Part shown: positions 49,581 to 57,939 of the stretch, piece after piece
Layout of the letters: the number at the start of each line of letters is the position of its first letter
Position numbering within the stretch: position 1 is the stretch's first letter
Assembly: GCF_020215705.1 (NCBI RefSeq)
Contig: NZ_JAIWNB010000025.1
Coordinates: 62,001 to 126,000, forward strand
DNA length: 64,000 bases
Source: Nonomuraea aurantiaca
GTDB taxonomy: Bacteria; Actinomycetota; Actinomycetes; Streptosporangiales; Streptosporangiaceae
Reading direction: 5' to 3'
The notes under the pieces: model-generated
The model's database searches: none
Told to the model about the DNA's origin: nothing
The model's input: only the letters and a program-made list of their open reading frames with translations
Position numbers and translations under genes: made by a program

Positions 49581-52431
49581 CGATGGCGAGGGCCTCCGCC
49601 GCCTTGGCCCGCCAGCGTTCCGCCCCCATGTCGGCGAACAACGCGTGCGCCTGCCGCAGATGGCTCAGCCCGCGGGGATCCCCTTGCCGGCTGAGCAGCA
49701 GGCCGAGCGACAGCCTCGTTCGTCCCTCGATGTGACGTTCTCCCAGTTCCTGTGCCATGTCCAGGGCACGGGACAAAGCGCGTTCGGCCTGTTCGGGTCG
49801 GCCGAGGGCCGCTTGTGCCTCGCCTGTCCCGTGCAGGACGTACGTCTCACCGATCCGGTCGCGGACACTGCGGACGATGGCCAGGGCCCCTTCGAACGCC
49901 TCCAGCGCGCGCTGGGCGTCGCCGCGCAGCAAGGAGAGCTCGGCGATGCGGTTCAGCGCCTGGGCCTCGCCGCGTTGGACCGCGTCGCCTCTGAAGATCA
50001 CCAGGGCGCGGTCGAGCAGCGGCTCCGCCTCATCCAGGCGGTCCTCTTCGAGATGGATGGCCGCGATGCTCACCAGGACATGGCCTTCGGCGGCCCTGTC
50101 TCCCACGGCTTCGAGCAGCGGGAGCGCCTGCCGGTACCGGTCGAGCGCCGCGTCGAGCTCGCCCCTGACCCGCTCCGAGAGGGCCAGGTTGCGCAGCGCC
50201 AGAGCCATGCCGTGCACCTCGCCGATCTGCTCGAAGATGTCGATCGCCTGGATCAGCAGGGGTTGCGCCTCGCCGTACCGCTGCTGGAAGTTGGCCAGCG
50301 TGCTCAGTGAGTACAGCATCGCCCCCTCGCCGCGCGTGTTGGCGGCGCTCCGGCAGGACTCGAGGGCGATCTCGGAGACGTCGCGCCACTCGTCGTAGTA
50401 GCCGTGGATCTCGAAGAGGGTGATGGCGGTCATCGCGATGTTCCAGCACAGCTCGTCGAGGTTGTGCGCCGCCGCCTGCCGTACGGTCGCCAGGAGCGTC
50501 GTGCGCTCCTCGTCCAACCAGCCGAGCGGATCGTTCCCGAACAGCGCGTCGGCCAGGGCGTCGTCCCGGGAGTCGCCGGTGTTCTTGCCGCGCAGCAGGG
50601 TGAAATGCCCGCCGTAGTAACGCTGGTGTGCCCGGTCGGCCAGGAAGAGGAAGCGCTTGCAGGCACGCTCCACCGCGGCCTGGCGCTGCTCCTGGCTGTC
50701 GCTGGCCAGGGCGCTTTCGCCCGCGTACGCACGTACCAGGTCGTGCATGATGTACCGCCGGCCCCTGCGGACCAGCAGTGAGGCGTCGACCAGCTCGTCG
50801 AACGCGCCCTCGGCGGCGTTGTCGCCGAGCAGCGCCTCGCCGAGCCAGTGGGTGCTCTGCGGGCTGTCGAGCAGCCCGAGCCGCCGGAACAACGTCTGGG
50901 CCTTGCTCGACAGCCCTCGATAGCTGACGTCGAGGCTGGCCCGTACCTCCAGATCACCATGGCTGAGAACGTCCAGCATGGTGCGGGAGTCGCTGAGCAT
51001 GTCCACCAGCGTCTGGACGCTCCACTGCGGGCGTACGGCGAGCCGCGCGCCGGCGATGCGCAACGCGAGCGGCAACCCGCCGCACTGCTCGGCCAGCGTC
51101 CTGACCGAGGCGGGCTCAAGAGCGGCGCGATGAGCGCCGATGTCGTGGGTGAGCAGTTCGACGGCGCCTTCTCCGTCGAGAACGTCGAGGCGGACCACCC
51201 GGTGCTCCGGCAACCCGGTCAGGTGGTGACGACCGGTGATCAGGACGGCGCAGGGCGCACCGCCGGGGAGCAGGTGCCAGATCTGCTCGAAGGAGCCCGC
51301 GTTGTCCAGCAGCAGGAGCATGCGGCTGCCGGCCACGGTGGAGCGGAACAGGGCGCCTCGCTCCTCCAGCAACCGGGGTATCGACGAGACCCCCAGAGCG
51401 CGGAGGAACTGGCTCAGCACGTCGGTCGGTTGCAGTTCACCGCCGCGCAGGTCGATGTAGAGCTGCCCGTCCGGATAGCCGGGAGACAGCCGGTGCGCCG
51501 TCTGGAGCGCCAGCTCGGTCTTGCCCACGCCCGCCCTGCCGACGATGGCGGCGATGGGTAACCCGGTGCCCGCGCCGTTCGCGTCGAGGAGCGAGCTGAT
51601 CCGGCGCGTCTCGGCGTCGCGTCCGGACAGCCGCGAGATCATCGGCGGGAGCTGCCTCGGGACCGGCGTCTGGCGCACCACCGCGGGCCCGCTGTCGAGC
51701 TCCGCGTCCTGGTTGAGTATGGCCAGTTCAAGCCGGCGCAGCTCGTCCCCGGGCACCAGGCCGAGCGTGTCCTGCAGCATCACGCGATAGGCGTGGAAGA
51801 CGTCGAGTGCCTCGGCCTGTCGTCCCGAACGATAGAGCGCGAGCATGAGGAGGCCGTGCAACTGCTCGCGCAGGGGATTGTCCTGGACGAGGCCGCGCAG
51901 CTCGGCGACCAGCTGCTGATGGCGGCCCTCTTTGAGCTCGAGGTCGATGCACTGCTCGTGGGCGAGCAGACGGCGTTCCTGTACGCCGTGCGCGATCGTC
52001 TGGATCAGGTCGCTGCTGACGTTGGACAGCACGGGCCCACGCCAGAGGGCCAGCGCCGAGCGCAGGGTCCTGGCCGCCTGGGCGGGCTTCTCCAGTTGCG
52101 CCTGCTCGGTCAGCTCGTCGAAGTCGATGAGGTCGAGCTGTCCCCGTCCGACTCTCAGCAGGTAGCCGGGAGGCATGGTGATGAGGAGGTTGTGCGGCTG
52201 GGCGGTGTCGCCGAGCAGCCGGCGCAGGTGGGAGATCCGGATCTGGATCTGGTTGCGGGCGGTTTCTGGGGGCGCCTCACCCCATACGGCCTCGATCATC
52301 CTTGTGACGGGCACGACCCGGTTGGCGTCGAGCAGCATGATCGCCATGGCGACGCGTTGGAGGCCGCCTCCGAGGTGAAGCTGCTCCCCGCCCCGTTCGG
52401 CCTCCAGCGGTCCGAGAATCCTGAAACGCAT
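49567..52431 (-). CDS. SARP/AfsR-type regulator (OmpR-type HTH, BTAD, NB-ARC, TPR)
   Basis: A 954-residue multidomain activator. The N-terminal winged HTH (about 1-92) starts MRFRILGPLEAERGGEQLHL and ends MPPGYLLRVG. The BTAD domain (about 98-245) has LRGLVQDNPLREQLHGLLML. The NB-ARC ATPase (about 265-560) has the P-loop AAIVGRAGVGKTELAL and SRMLLLLDNAGS, then CGGLPLALRIAGARLA and RYIMHDLVRAYA. The C-terminal about 300 residues are TPR repeats. Proteins of this architecture activate antibiotic gene clusters, and this one sits at the left edge of the polyketide genes, so it is the likely cluster activator. Start ATG 52431; 253 bp upstream is the divergent promoter with the LuxR-type gene. Confidence 0.95.
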   Translation of the reverse strand: MRFRILGPLEAERGGEQLHLGGGLQRVAMAIMLLDANRVVPVTRMIEAVWGEAPPETARNQIQIRISHLRRLLGDTAQPHNLLITMPPGYLLRVGRGQLDLIDFDELTEQAQLEKPAQAARTLRSALALWRGPVLSNVSSDLIQTIAHGVQERRLLAHEQCIDLELKEGRHQQLVAELRGLVQDNPLREQLHGLLMLALYRSGRQAEALDVFHAYRVMLQDTLGLVPGDELRRLELAILNQDAELDSGPAVVRQTPVPRQLPPMISRLSGRDAETRRISSLLDANGAGTGLPIAAIVGRAGVGKTELALQTAHRLSPGYPDGQLYIDLRGGELQPTDVLSQFLRALGVSSIPRLLEERGALFRSTVAGSRMLLLLDNAGSFEQIWHLLPGGAPCAVLITGRHHLTGLPEHRVVRLDVLDGEGAVELLTHDIGAHRAALEPASVRTLAEQCGGLPLALRIAGARLAVRPQWSVQTLVDMLSDSRTMLDVLSHGDLEVRASLDVSYRGLSSKAQTLFRRLGLLDSPQSTHWLGEALLGDNAAEGAFDELVDASLLVRRGRRYIMHDLVRAYAGESALASDSQEQRQAAVERACKRFLFLADRAHQRYYGGHFTLLRGKNTGDSRDDALADALFGNDPLGWLDEERTTLLATVRQAAAHNLDELCWNIAMTAITLFEIHGYYDEWRDVSEIALESCRSAANTRGEGAMLYSLSTLANFQQRYGEAQPLLIQAIDIFEQIGEVHGMALALRNLALSERVRGELDAALDRYRQALPLLEAVGDRAAEGHVLVSIAAIHLEEDRLDEAEPLLDRALVIFRGDAVQRGEAQALNRIAELSLLRGDAQRALEAFEGALAIVRSVRDRIGETYVLHGTGEAQAALGRPEQAERALSRALDMAQELGERHIEGRTRLSLGLLLSRQGDPRGLSHLRQAHALFADMGAERWRAKAAEALAIVSPG

Positions 52432-52684
52432 GATCTCCTCCGCCGAGGATCATTCCTGGGCAAGATTGCAGATCGCACAATACCGCCCATTTTCGGCGAT
52501 CCTAGCCAAGAACGATCCCCTCGGCCTCGGAGGTGCCCAGCCAGAGCCGGGTCCGGCCGCTCCCCGGTATCGCCCCAGCCGCCCGCCGGAGTGCGCGCGG
52601 CAGCGTTTATATACCGGCGAAAGCGAATCAAAACCGTGCTGAGGTAATCTCAGGCCGAGCTACGCCGACACGACAAGGGGTGCG

Positions 52685-53437
52685 ATGCATATTACTGCCC
52701 GAGCGCCGGCTGAATTGGTAAGCGTATTCGCATTGACCGACGGCACTATTGCCATGCAAGGCGCGGTAGCGGTCGCGGCGAAGCTGATCGGCCCGGCCGG
52801 CTTCGACATCTTCCCGACGTTCGAGGAGTTGGCGGCCGCGACGGAGAGCGGCTCCCCTGGCGTGGTCATCGTCAATCCCCTCCATTTACAGATGAATCAT
52901 CCGCTGGAAAAGATTGAATGGCTCTGCAGAACGCAACGCGTTCTCGCCTTCTGCCCGACGCTGGACAATGCCGAGCTGATTCTCCTGATCGAACTCGGCG
53001 TGCGTGGCCTCATCGACTGGTCGTCACCGGCGAAGGCGTTGCGCGATGCGGTCGACAGCGTGGCCAAAGGAGGGCTCTACATGTCACAGGGCCTTCCGGT
53101 GGCGACGACCGCACTCCCCGGCGGACCAACCGTGACGCCGCTTCAGACCGACGTCCAAGGACTCACCTCCCGTGAGCTCGAAGTGCTCAAGGCACTGGCT
53201 CACGGCATGACCCACAAAGAGATAGCCAGGCAGCTGGACCTGTCCAAGGCCACGGTCGACACCTATGTTCAGCGAATCCGCCGCAAACTCGATGTTGGGA
53301 ACAAGGCCCAGCTGACACTGGCGGCCTACGCGCTCGGGCTCATTCTCCGCGAGGACGTGCCCTCCGGTCTCGACCACGGCCAGGACACCCCTTCCGACCA
53401 CATGGGCCGGGGGCTGGTCGTGGGGGGACGATCCTGA
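52685..53437 (+). CDS. LuxR-family response-regulator-like transcription factor
   Basis: A 250-residue protein with a degenerate receiver-like N-terminal domain (about 10-130; GVVIVNPLHLQMNHP in place of a phosphorylatable Asp motif). The C-terminal LuxR HTH (about 160-220) reads LTSRELEVLKALAHGMTHKE, then IARQLDLSKATVDTYVQRI. The lack of an obvious phosphoacceptor Asp suggests phosphorylation-independent control or a ligand. It is divergent from the SARP gene and probably a second cluster-situated regulator. The C-terminal 30 residues are hydrophilic. Confidence 0.9.
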   Translation: MHITARAPAELVSVFALTDGTIAMQGAVAVAAKLIGPAGFDIFPTFEELAAATESGSPGVVIVNPLHLQMNHPLEKIEWLCRTQRVLAFCPTLDNAELILLIELGVRGLIDWSSPAKALRDAVDSVAKGGLYMSQGLPVATTALPGGPTVTPLQTDVQGLTSRELEVLKALAHGMTHKEIARQLDLSKATVDTYVQRIRRKLDVGNKAQLTLAAYALGLILREDVPSGLDHGQDTPSDHMGRGLVVGGRS

Positions 53438-53438
53438 C

Positions 53439-54350
53439 CTAAGGCTGGTACGCGGCCTCGACCGTCTGGATGAATTCCTGCTCCGTGCCGGGCATGGGCG
53501 AAGGAGCGGGAACGCACCCCGCGTCACGGAATTCGGCCAGCCGCTCCTGGACCTGCTCCCGTGTCCCGATCAGCGACAGTTCCCCGGGCTCCGGCTTGCC
53601 GTAGGCGTCCAGCACATGCCGGTAGTAAGGCAGCATGCGGTACGAGGCGGTCGTCTTCTCCCACCGGTTGGTCTGCTCCACCAGGTCGTCGCCGGTGTAG
53701 GCGGGGAGAATGGTCAGCACGGTGAAGTCCTCCTCGCGCTTGCCCAAAGCCGTGCACGCTTCGCGGACCACCGGCATGACCTGCTCGCGCACATAGCGGG
53801 CCGAGCACAGCCAGATCACGATGCCCTGACCGAACTCGACCGCGAGGCGGATCATCTGGGGACGCAAGGCGGCCAGGTAGATCGGAACCGGCTGGTACGG
53901 GTCGGCGTACTGGGAACGCGCTGTGAAGTAGCGTCCCTCCACGCTGGCCGCGCCGGCATTCGTCAGATCCCGGACGATGGACAGGTATTCCCGCATCACG
54001 GCGATCGGCGGCCCCTGCTTGTAGCCGAGGACGTACTCGTTGATGAACTGGTGGCTGTAGCCCAGACCGAGGATGAACCGCCCCCGCGAGAGCTCGGCCA
54101 GCGTCGCCGCCGACTGGGCCATGGAGACCGGGTGCCGGGCATAGATCGGCAGCACCGCCGTGCCCACGGTCATGGCCGGCGCCGCGTTCAGATAGGTCGC
54201 GGCCATGAGGGTCGCGTCCCGCTGATCGGGTTGCTGCTCGAGCCAGAGCTGGTCCACGCCCAGCCGCTCGGCGAGCTGGACGCGCGTTGTCAGCTCCGTG
54301 GGGTCGAGGAACCTCGGAGAGATCATCAGTGGGCGCTGGGCAGAGGTCAT
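53439..54350 (-). CDS. LLM-class flavin-dependent monooxygenase in the polyketide cluster
   Basis: A 303-residue TIM-barrel of the luciferase-like family. The segments VQLAERLGVDQLWLEQQPDQ, TVGTAVLPIYARHPVSMAQS, then LAELSRGRFILGLGYSHQF are typical. FMN or F420 is the cofactor. As the last gene of the minus-strand operon with fkbH-type genes (6 bp after fkbH) it probably oxidises the polyketide or an intermediate (hydroxylation or Baeyer-Villiger-type), but the reaction is not predictable. Start ATG 54350. Confidence 0.9.
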   Translation of the reverse strand: MTSAQRPLMISPRFLDPTELTTRVQLAERLGVDQLWLEQQPDQRDATLMAATYLNAAPAMTVGTAVLPIYARHPVSMAQSAATLAELSRGRFILGLGYSHQFINEYVLGYKQGPPIAVMREYLSIVRDLTNAGAASVEGRYFTARSQYADPYQPVPIYLAALRPQMIRLAVEFGQGIVIWLCSARYVREQVMPVVREACTALGKREEDFTVLTILPAYTGDDLVEQTNRWEKTTASYRMLPYYRHVLDAYGKPEPGELSLIGTREQVQERLAEFRDAGCVPAPSPMPGTEQEFIQTVEAAYQP

Positions 54351-54356
54351 GTGGCC

Positions 54357-55430
54357 TCACATCCTCGTCTGCTCGGGCGTACCGTCGACGATGACATCGA
54401 CGTAGGGCGCGGGTTGCTGGACATGTTCGAGATCGGATTCGAGGACCACGTTCGCGCCGTCGCGGCCGACTTCGGTGAAGCCCGCGAAGGCGTAGGTGAT
54501 CTGCATGACGCGATTGCGGCCGGTCTCCACGAAATCCGCGCGTAGCCGCGCACCCGCCGCGCGTGCCTCGCTCATCACGTGATTGAGCAGGATCGTTCCC
54601 ACCCCGCGGGACATCGTTCGGCAGGACATGAGCAGCAGGCGCAGATGCCAGTGCCGCGGGCCGCGTTCGACCAGGGCGAGCCCGATGGTTCCGTAATCAC
54701 CGAACATGTCTTTGAGGTCGGCGACCAGCAGCAGATGGTCGGCGCTGCCGCGCAGTTCGTCGAGCTCCTCGTAGGAGTAGGTGCGGCCGGTCGAGTTCAG
54801 CTGGTTGGTCCGGACAGTGAGTTCCTCCGCCCGCTGGAGATCGTCCCGGGTGGCGCGGCGGATCACGAACCGCATGCCCAGATGGGCCAGGAAATCCTCG
54901 GGAGTCCCGTGGAAGGTCCGCTCGGACTCCTCCCGCGCGATCTGGCCGCGGAACATCTCCCGCCGGTGCCGAGATTCCACGGTGACGAAGCGCGGCGTGA
55001 ACTCCGGGGTGGCGGCCGCGGCCATCACCTCCGCCGGTGCCAGGCACAGGACGCCGGGATGAACGTGCGCCACCTCGGCCCGTTCGAACTCCTGGTCGTC
55101 GATGAAGGCGAGCGCGCCCGTGGCGATGTTCAGGCTCTTCGCGATGCTCGCGATCGAGGTGGACTTGGCGCTCCAGCCGATCTGGGGATAGACGAACATC
55201 TCTTCCAGCCCCAGCTCACCCAGCTTGGCGAGTACGGTCCGCTCGTCGTTCTTGCTGGCCACGGAGTGGAGTACGCCTCGGCGGTCAAGCTCGTGGATCA
55301 GCTGGACCAGGTCGTCCCGGAGCGAGACGTTCCCGTCCTCCAGCAGTACGCCGTCCCACAGGGTGTCGTCGAGGTCCCACACCACACACTTGATCCGGCC
55401 CCGGCGTGCGGCGTCGCTGTCAACCGTCAT
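54357..55430 (-). CDS. fkbH: FkbH-like HAD-IIIC glyceryl-ACP synthase
   Basis: A 357-residue protein of the FkbH family, which loads a glyceryl unit from 1,3-bisphosphoglycerate onto an acyl carrier protein. The HAD nucleophile motif is KCVVWDLDDTLWDGVLLEDG (Asp about 18/20), followed by SVASKNDE and ALAFIDDQEFER. The C-terminal GNAT-like half has RTNQLNSTGRTYSYEEL (typical of FkbH) and LRLLLMSCRTMSRGVGTILL. The start overlaps the fkbI stop (ATGA). First step of the hydroxymalonyl/methoxymalonyl-ACP extender pathway. Confidence 0.94.
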   Translation of the reverse strand: MTVDSDAARRGRIKCVVWDLDDTLWDGVLLEDGNVSLRDDLVQLIHELDRRGVLHSVASKNDERTVLAKLGELGLEEMFVYPQIGWSAKSTSIASIAKSLNIATGALAFIDDQEFERAEVAHVHPGVLCLAPAEVMAAAATPEFTPRFVTVESRHRREMFRGQIAREESERTFHGTPEDFLAHLGMRFVIRRATRDDLQRAEELTVRTNQLNSTGRTYSYEELDELRGSADHLLLVADLKDMFGDYGTIGLALVERGPRHWHLRLLLMSCRTMSRGVGTILLNHVMSEARAAGARLRADFVETGRNRVMQITYAFAGFTEVGRDGANVVLESDLEHVQQPAPYVDVIVDGTPEQTRM

Positions 55431-56575
55431 GGCATCGCTTTCTGGTAGGCGGCATCGGCGATGGTGATCTGCTGGATCTCGGAGCTGCCCTCGATGATCT
55501 CCATGACCTTCGCGTCGCGGAAATAGCGCGCCACCGGATGGCGAGCGCTGACCCCGTTCGCGCCATGGATCTGCACCGCCGCCGACGCGTGCCGGGCGGC
55601 GGCGGTGGACGCGAAGTACTTCGCGATCCAGGTCGCCATGATCGTCTGTGCGTCGCCGGCGTCCTTGAGCCGGCCGGCTCGCTCGTACAGAAGCCGGGCC
55701 GCGGTGACGTCCGTGACCATGTCGGTGATCTTCGCGCGGATGAGCTGCAGCTCACGCAGCGGCACATCGCGTATCCGGCGCTGCGAGGTGTAGCCCGCAC
55801 AGGCGTCCAGGCAGGCCTGCGTGATGCCGACCGAGCCCGCGGCCACGCTGAAACGCCCCAGGTCGAGCGTGCCGGTGAGGACCATGCCCGCCGCGAAGCT
55901 CTCCGGGCCGAGCAGCGCGTCGGTCCCTACCAGGACGTCGCGCAGGGTGACCGTCGCGAGCATGCTCGCCCGTGTCCCCAGCATGTCGTCGATCGGGGTG
56001 ATCTCGACTCCGGGCGTCTCGCGGGGGACGAGGAACGCGGTGACCCCGGGGCCGTTGCGGGCGAAGACCAGGAACAACCCCGCGCGCCGGCCTCCGGTGA
56101 TCCAGGTCTTCGTGCCGTTCAGGACCCAGCCACCGCCGGCCCGCCGCGCGCTGGTGGTCATCCGGGTGGCATCGCTGCCGACCTCAGGCTCGGAGACGCA
56201 CAACGAGGCGGGAATCCGGCCCGACGCCAGCGACGGCAGCCATTGCCGGCGCTGATCCTCCGTGCCCCAGCGATCGACCGCGAACGCGACCATCGTGTGG
56301 ACGGTGAGCAGGCTGCGCACCGAGGAGCAGCCGCGCCCGATCTCCTCGTGGATGGCGCCGAGAGCGGTGTAGGAGACACCGTCGCCGCCGACATCGACGG
56401 GCAGGAACGGCGCCCACAGACCGGCCGCCCCGATCGCGTCGAGCAGCGGCTCGGGAACCCGGCCCAGGCGGTCGTACTCGTCCGCGGTCGCCGCGATGTG
56501 GTCCCGCACGAAGCGCCGCGCCGACGCGCGATCTCGCACCTGGTCGAGCGTGCGAGGGGGCGTCGAAGCCGTCAT
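55427..56575 (-). CDS. fkbI: FkbI-like acyl-ACP dehydrogenase
   Basis: A 382-residue acyl-CoA dehydrogenase-family flavoprotein. Characteristic segments are LCVSEPEVGSDATRMTTSAR (FAD/substrate loop), VLNGTKTWITGG, then ACAGYTSQRRIRDVPLRELQ and IHGANGVSARHPVARYFRDA with KVMEIIEGSSEIQQITIA. In methoxymalonyl pathways the FkbI enzyme oxidises the hydroxyacyl-ACP intermediate. It overlaps both neighbours by 4 bp (ATGA), so the set is one operon. Confidence 0.92.
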   Translation of the reverse strand: MTASTPPRTLDQVRDRASARRFVRDHIAATADEYDRLGRVPEPLLDAIGAAGLWAPFLPVDVGGDGVSYTALGAIHEEIGRGCSSVRSLLTVHTMVAFAVDRWGTEDQRRQWLPSLASGRIPASLCVSEPEVGSDATRMTTSARRAGGGWVLNGTKTWITGGRRAGLFLVFARNGPGVTAFLVPRETPGVEITPIDDMLGTRASMLATVTLRDVLVGTDALLGPESFAAGMVLTGTLDLGRFSVAAGSVGITQACLDACAGYTSQRRIRDVPLRELQLIRAKITDMVTDVTAARLLYERAGRLKDAGDAQTIMATWIAKYFASTAAARHASAAVQIHGANGVSARHPVARYFRDAKVMEIIEGSSEIQQITIADAAYQKAMP

Positions 56576-56826
56576 TGCCCTACGGCGGGCAACGCCTGCC
56601 GGTGAACCAGCTCCGCCATGCAGTTCACGGTGCGGAAGTTGTCGAACTTGAGCTCGTCGTTGGGAATGGTCACGCTGAACTTCTGCTCGATGTACATCAC
56701 CAGCTCCATCGCGAACAGCGAGTTGATGAACCCGAGCGAGAAGATGTCGTCGTCGTTGGTGAACGCGGCGTCCGGGAAGCGTCCGTGTATGAAGTCGTTG
56801 ATGGTCTCGGCGGTGTAGTCGCCCAT
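56572..56826 (-). CDS. fkbJ: FkbJ-like stand-alone acyl carrier protein
   Basis: An 84-residue acyl carrier protein starting at ATG 56826. The phosphopantetheine serine is in SLGFINSLFAMELVMYIEQ (Ser about 37). Predicted four-helix ACP, acidic. It carries the glyceryl and then the oxygenated malonyl unit made by FkbH, I and K for transfer to the polyketide synthase. It overlaps FkbI by 4 bp and is 2 bp downstream of the FkbK stop. Confidence 0.92.
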   Translation of the reverse strand: MGDYTAETINDFIHGRFPDAAFTNDDDIFSLGFINSLFAMELVMYIEQKFSVTIPNDELKFDNFRTVNCMAELVHRQALPAVGQ

Positions 56827-56828
56827 GG

Positions 56829-57689
56829 TCAAGCCTCCGCTGTCAACCGGTTGTAGGTGTAGAAGCCCCGTCCCGACTTGCGTCCGTGCAGTCCGGCGTC
56901 CGTCATCTGGGCCAGCAGCGGGCAGGGACGGTATTTGCTGTCCGCGAAGTTCTCGTACAACGTCTGGATGCTGTACAGGATGGTGTCGACACCGATGAGG
57001 TCGGCGGTCTCGAGCGGTCCCATCGGATGGCCGAAGCAGCCGCGGAAGACCTCGTCGACCTGATCGGCCGTGGCGGTGCCCTCGTACACGAGATAGGCGG
57101 CCTCGTTGACGGTCAGCATCAGGACGCGATTGGAGACGAACCCGCACGCGTCCTTCACCTGAATGGGCTGCTTGCCCATCTCCTTCAGCAGTGTCCGGAC
57201 GCGATCGAGGGTCTCCGGCGAGGTGTGGTAGCCGGGGATGAGCTCGACCACCGACTTCAGCGGCACCGGGTTCATGAAGTGCACACCGGCCATCTGGGCC
57301 GGCCGTCGCGTGACACTCGCCAGCTTCGTGATCGGAATCGCCGAGGTGTTCGCCACGAAAAGAGTGTCCGGCGCACAGATCTCGTCGAGCCGCCGGTAGA
57401 CGTCGCGCTTGAGCTCGAAATTCTCGGTGATGTTCTCCACCACGATTTCCGCCGTGGCCAGCTCGCCCAGGTCGGCGGTCAGGGTGATGGCATTCATCAT
57501 GGCGGAGACGTCGAGCCGGGGGCCGCCGAACATTTGGCTCATCCGGAAATTCCGGGCGAGCAGACCGCGGCCTTTCTCCAGAGTGTCGGCGCTTCGATCC
57601 ATGACCACGACCCGGTGCCCCGCCTGCGCCAGATTCTGTGCCACACCGACGCCCATGACACCCATGCCGACAACGCCCATCAAAGCCAT
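56829..57689 (-). CDS. fkbK: FkbK-like 3-hydroxyacyl dehydrogenase
   Basis: A 286-residue 3-hydroxyacyl-CoA-dehydrogenase-type protein. The Rossmann fingerprint is VVGMGVMGVGVAQNLAQAG (about 5-23); catalytic His lies in MAGVHFMNPVPLKSVVELI, and the Asn is in DACGFVSNRVLML. C-terminal helical domain ends KSGRGFYTYNR. It oxidises the glyceryl-ACP alcohol in the oxygenated extender-unit pathway. First gene of the minus-strand operon fkbK-J-I-H-LLM. Start ATG 57689, 251 bp from the divergent PKS start. Confidence 0.93.
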   Translation of the reverse strand: MALMGVVGMGVMGVGVAQNLAQAGHRVVVMDRSADTLEKGRGLLARNFRMSQMFGGPRLDVSAMMNAITLTADLGELATAEIVVENITENFELKRDVYRRLDEICAPDTLFVANTSAIPITKLASVTRRPAQMAGVHFMNPVPLKSVVELIPGYHTSPETLDRVRTLLKEMGKQPIQVKDACGFVSNRVLMLTVNEAAYLVYEGTATADQVDEVFRGCFGHPMGPLETADLIGVDTILYSIQTLYENFADSKYRPCPLLAQMTDAGLHGRKSGRGFYTYNRLTAEA

Positions 57690-57939
57690 GGCCCCTCCAT
57701 CCTGCTGATGTCGAGGAATTCTTGGTCGGCGCGCACGCTCGTGTCAACGGGCGAAAACGGCCTGCGCTGCTGGCAGTTCACGGTTGGCAGCATGCTGACA
57801 GCGCGTATCGGCTGGACCGCCCGAGACGCCGCGGGACACCATTGCCCGAGCGTGGGCCATGGCCGACGAAGGGTAAAAGGCGCTTCGCACGGGGTGATAT
57901 GGCCGATGTGGTCTGACCGTGACGGGCAGAGGGAGCCTG

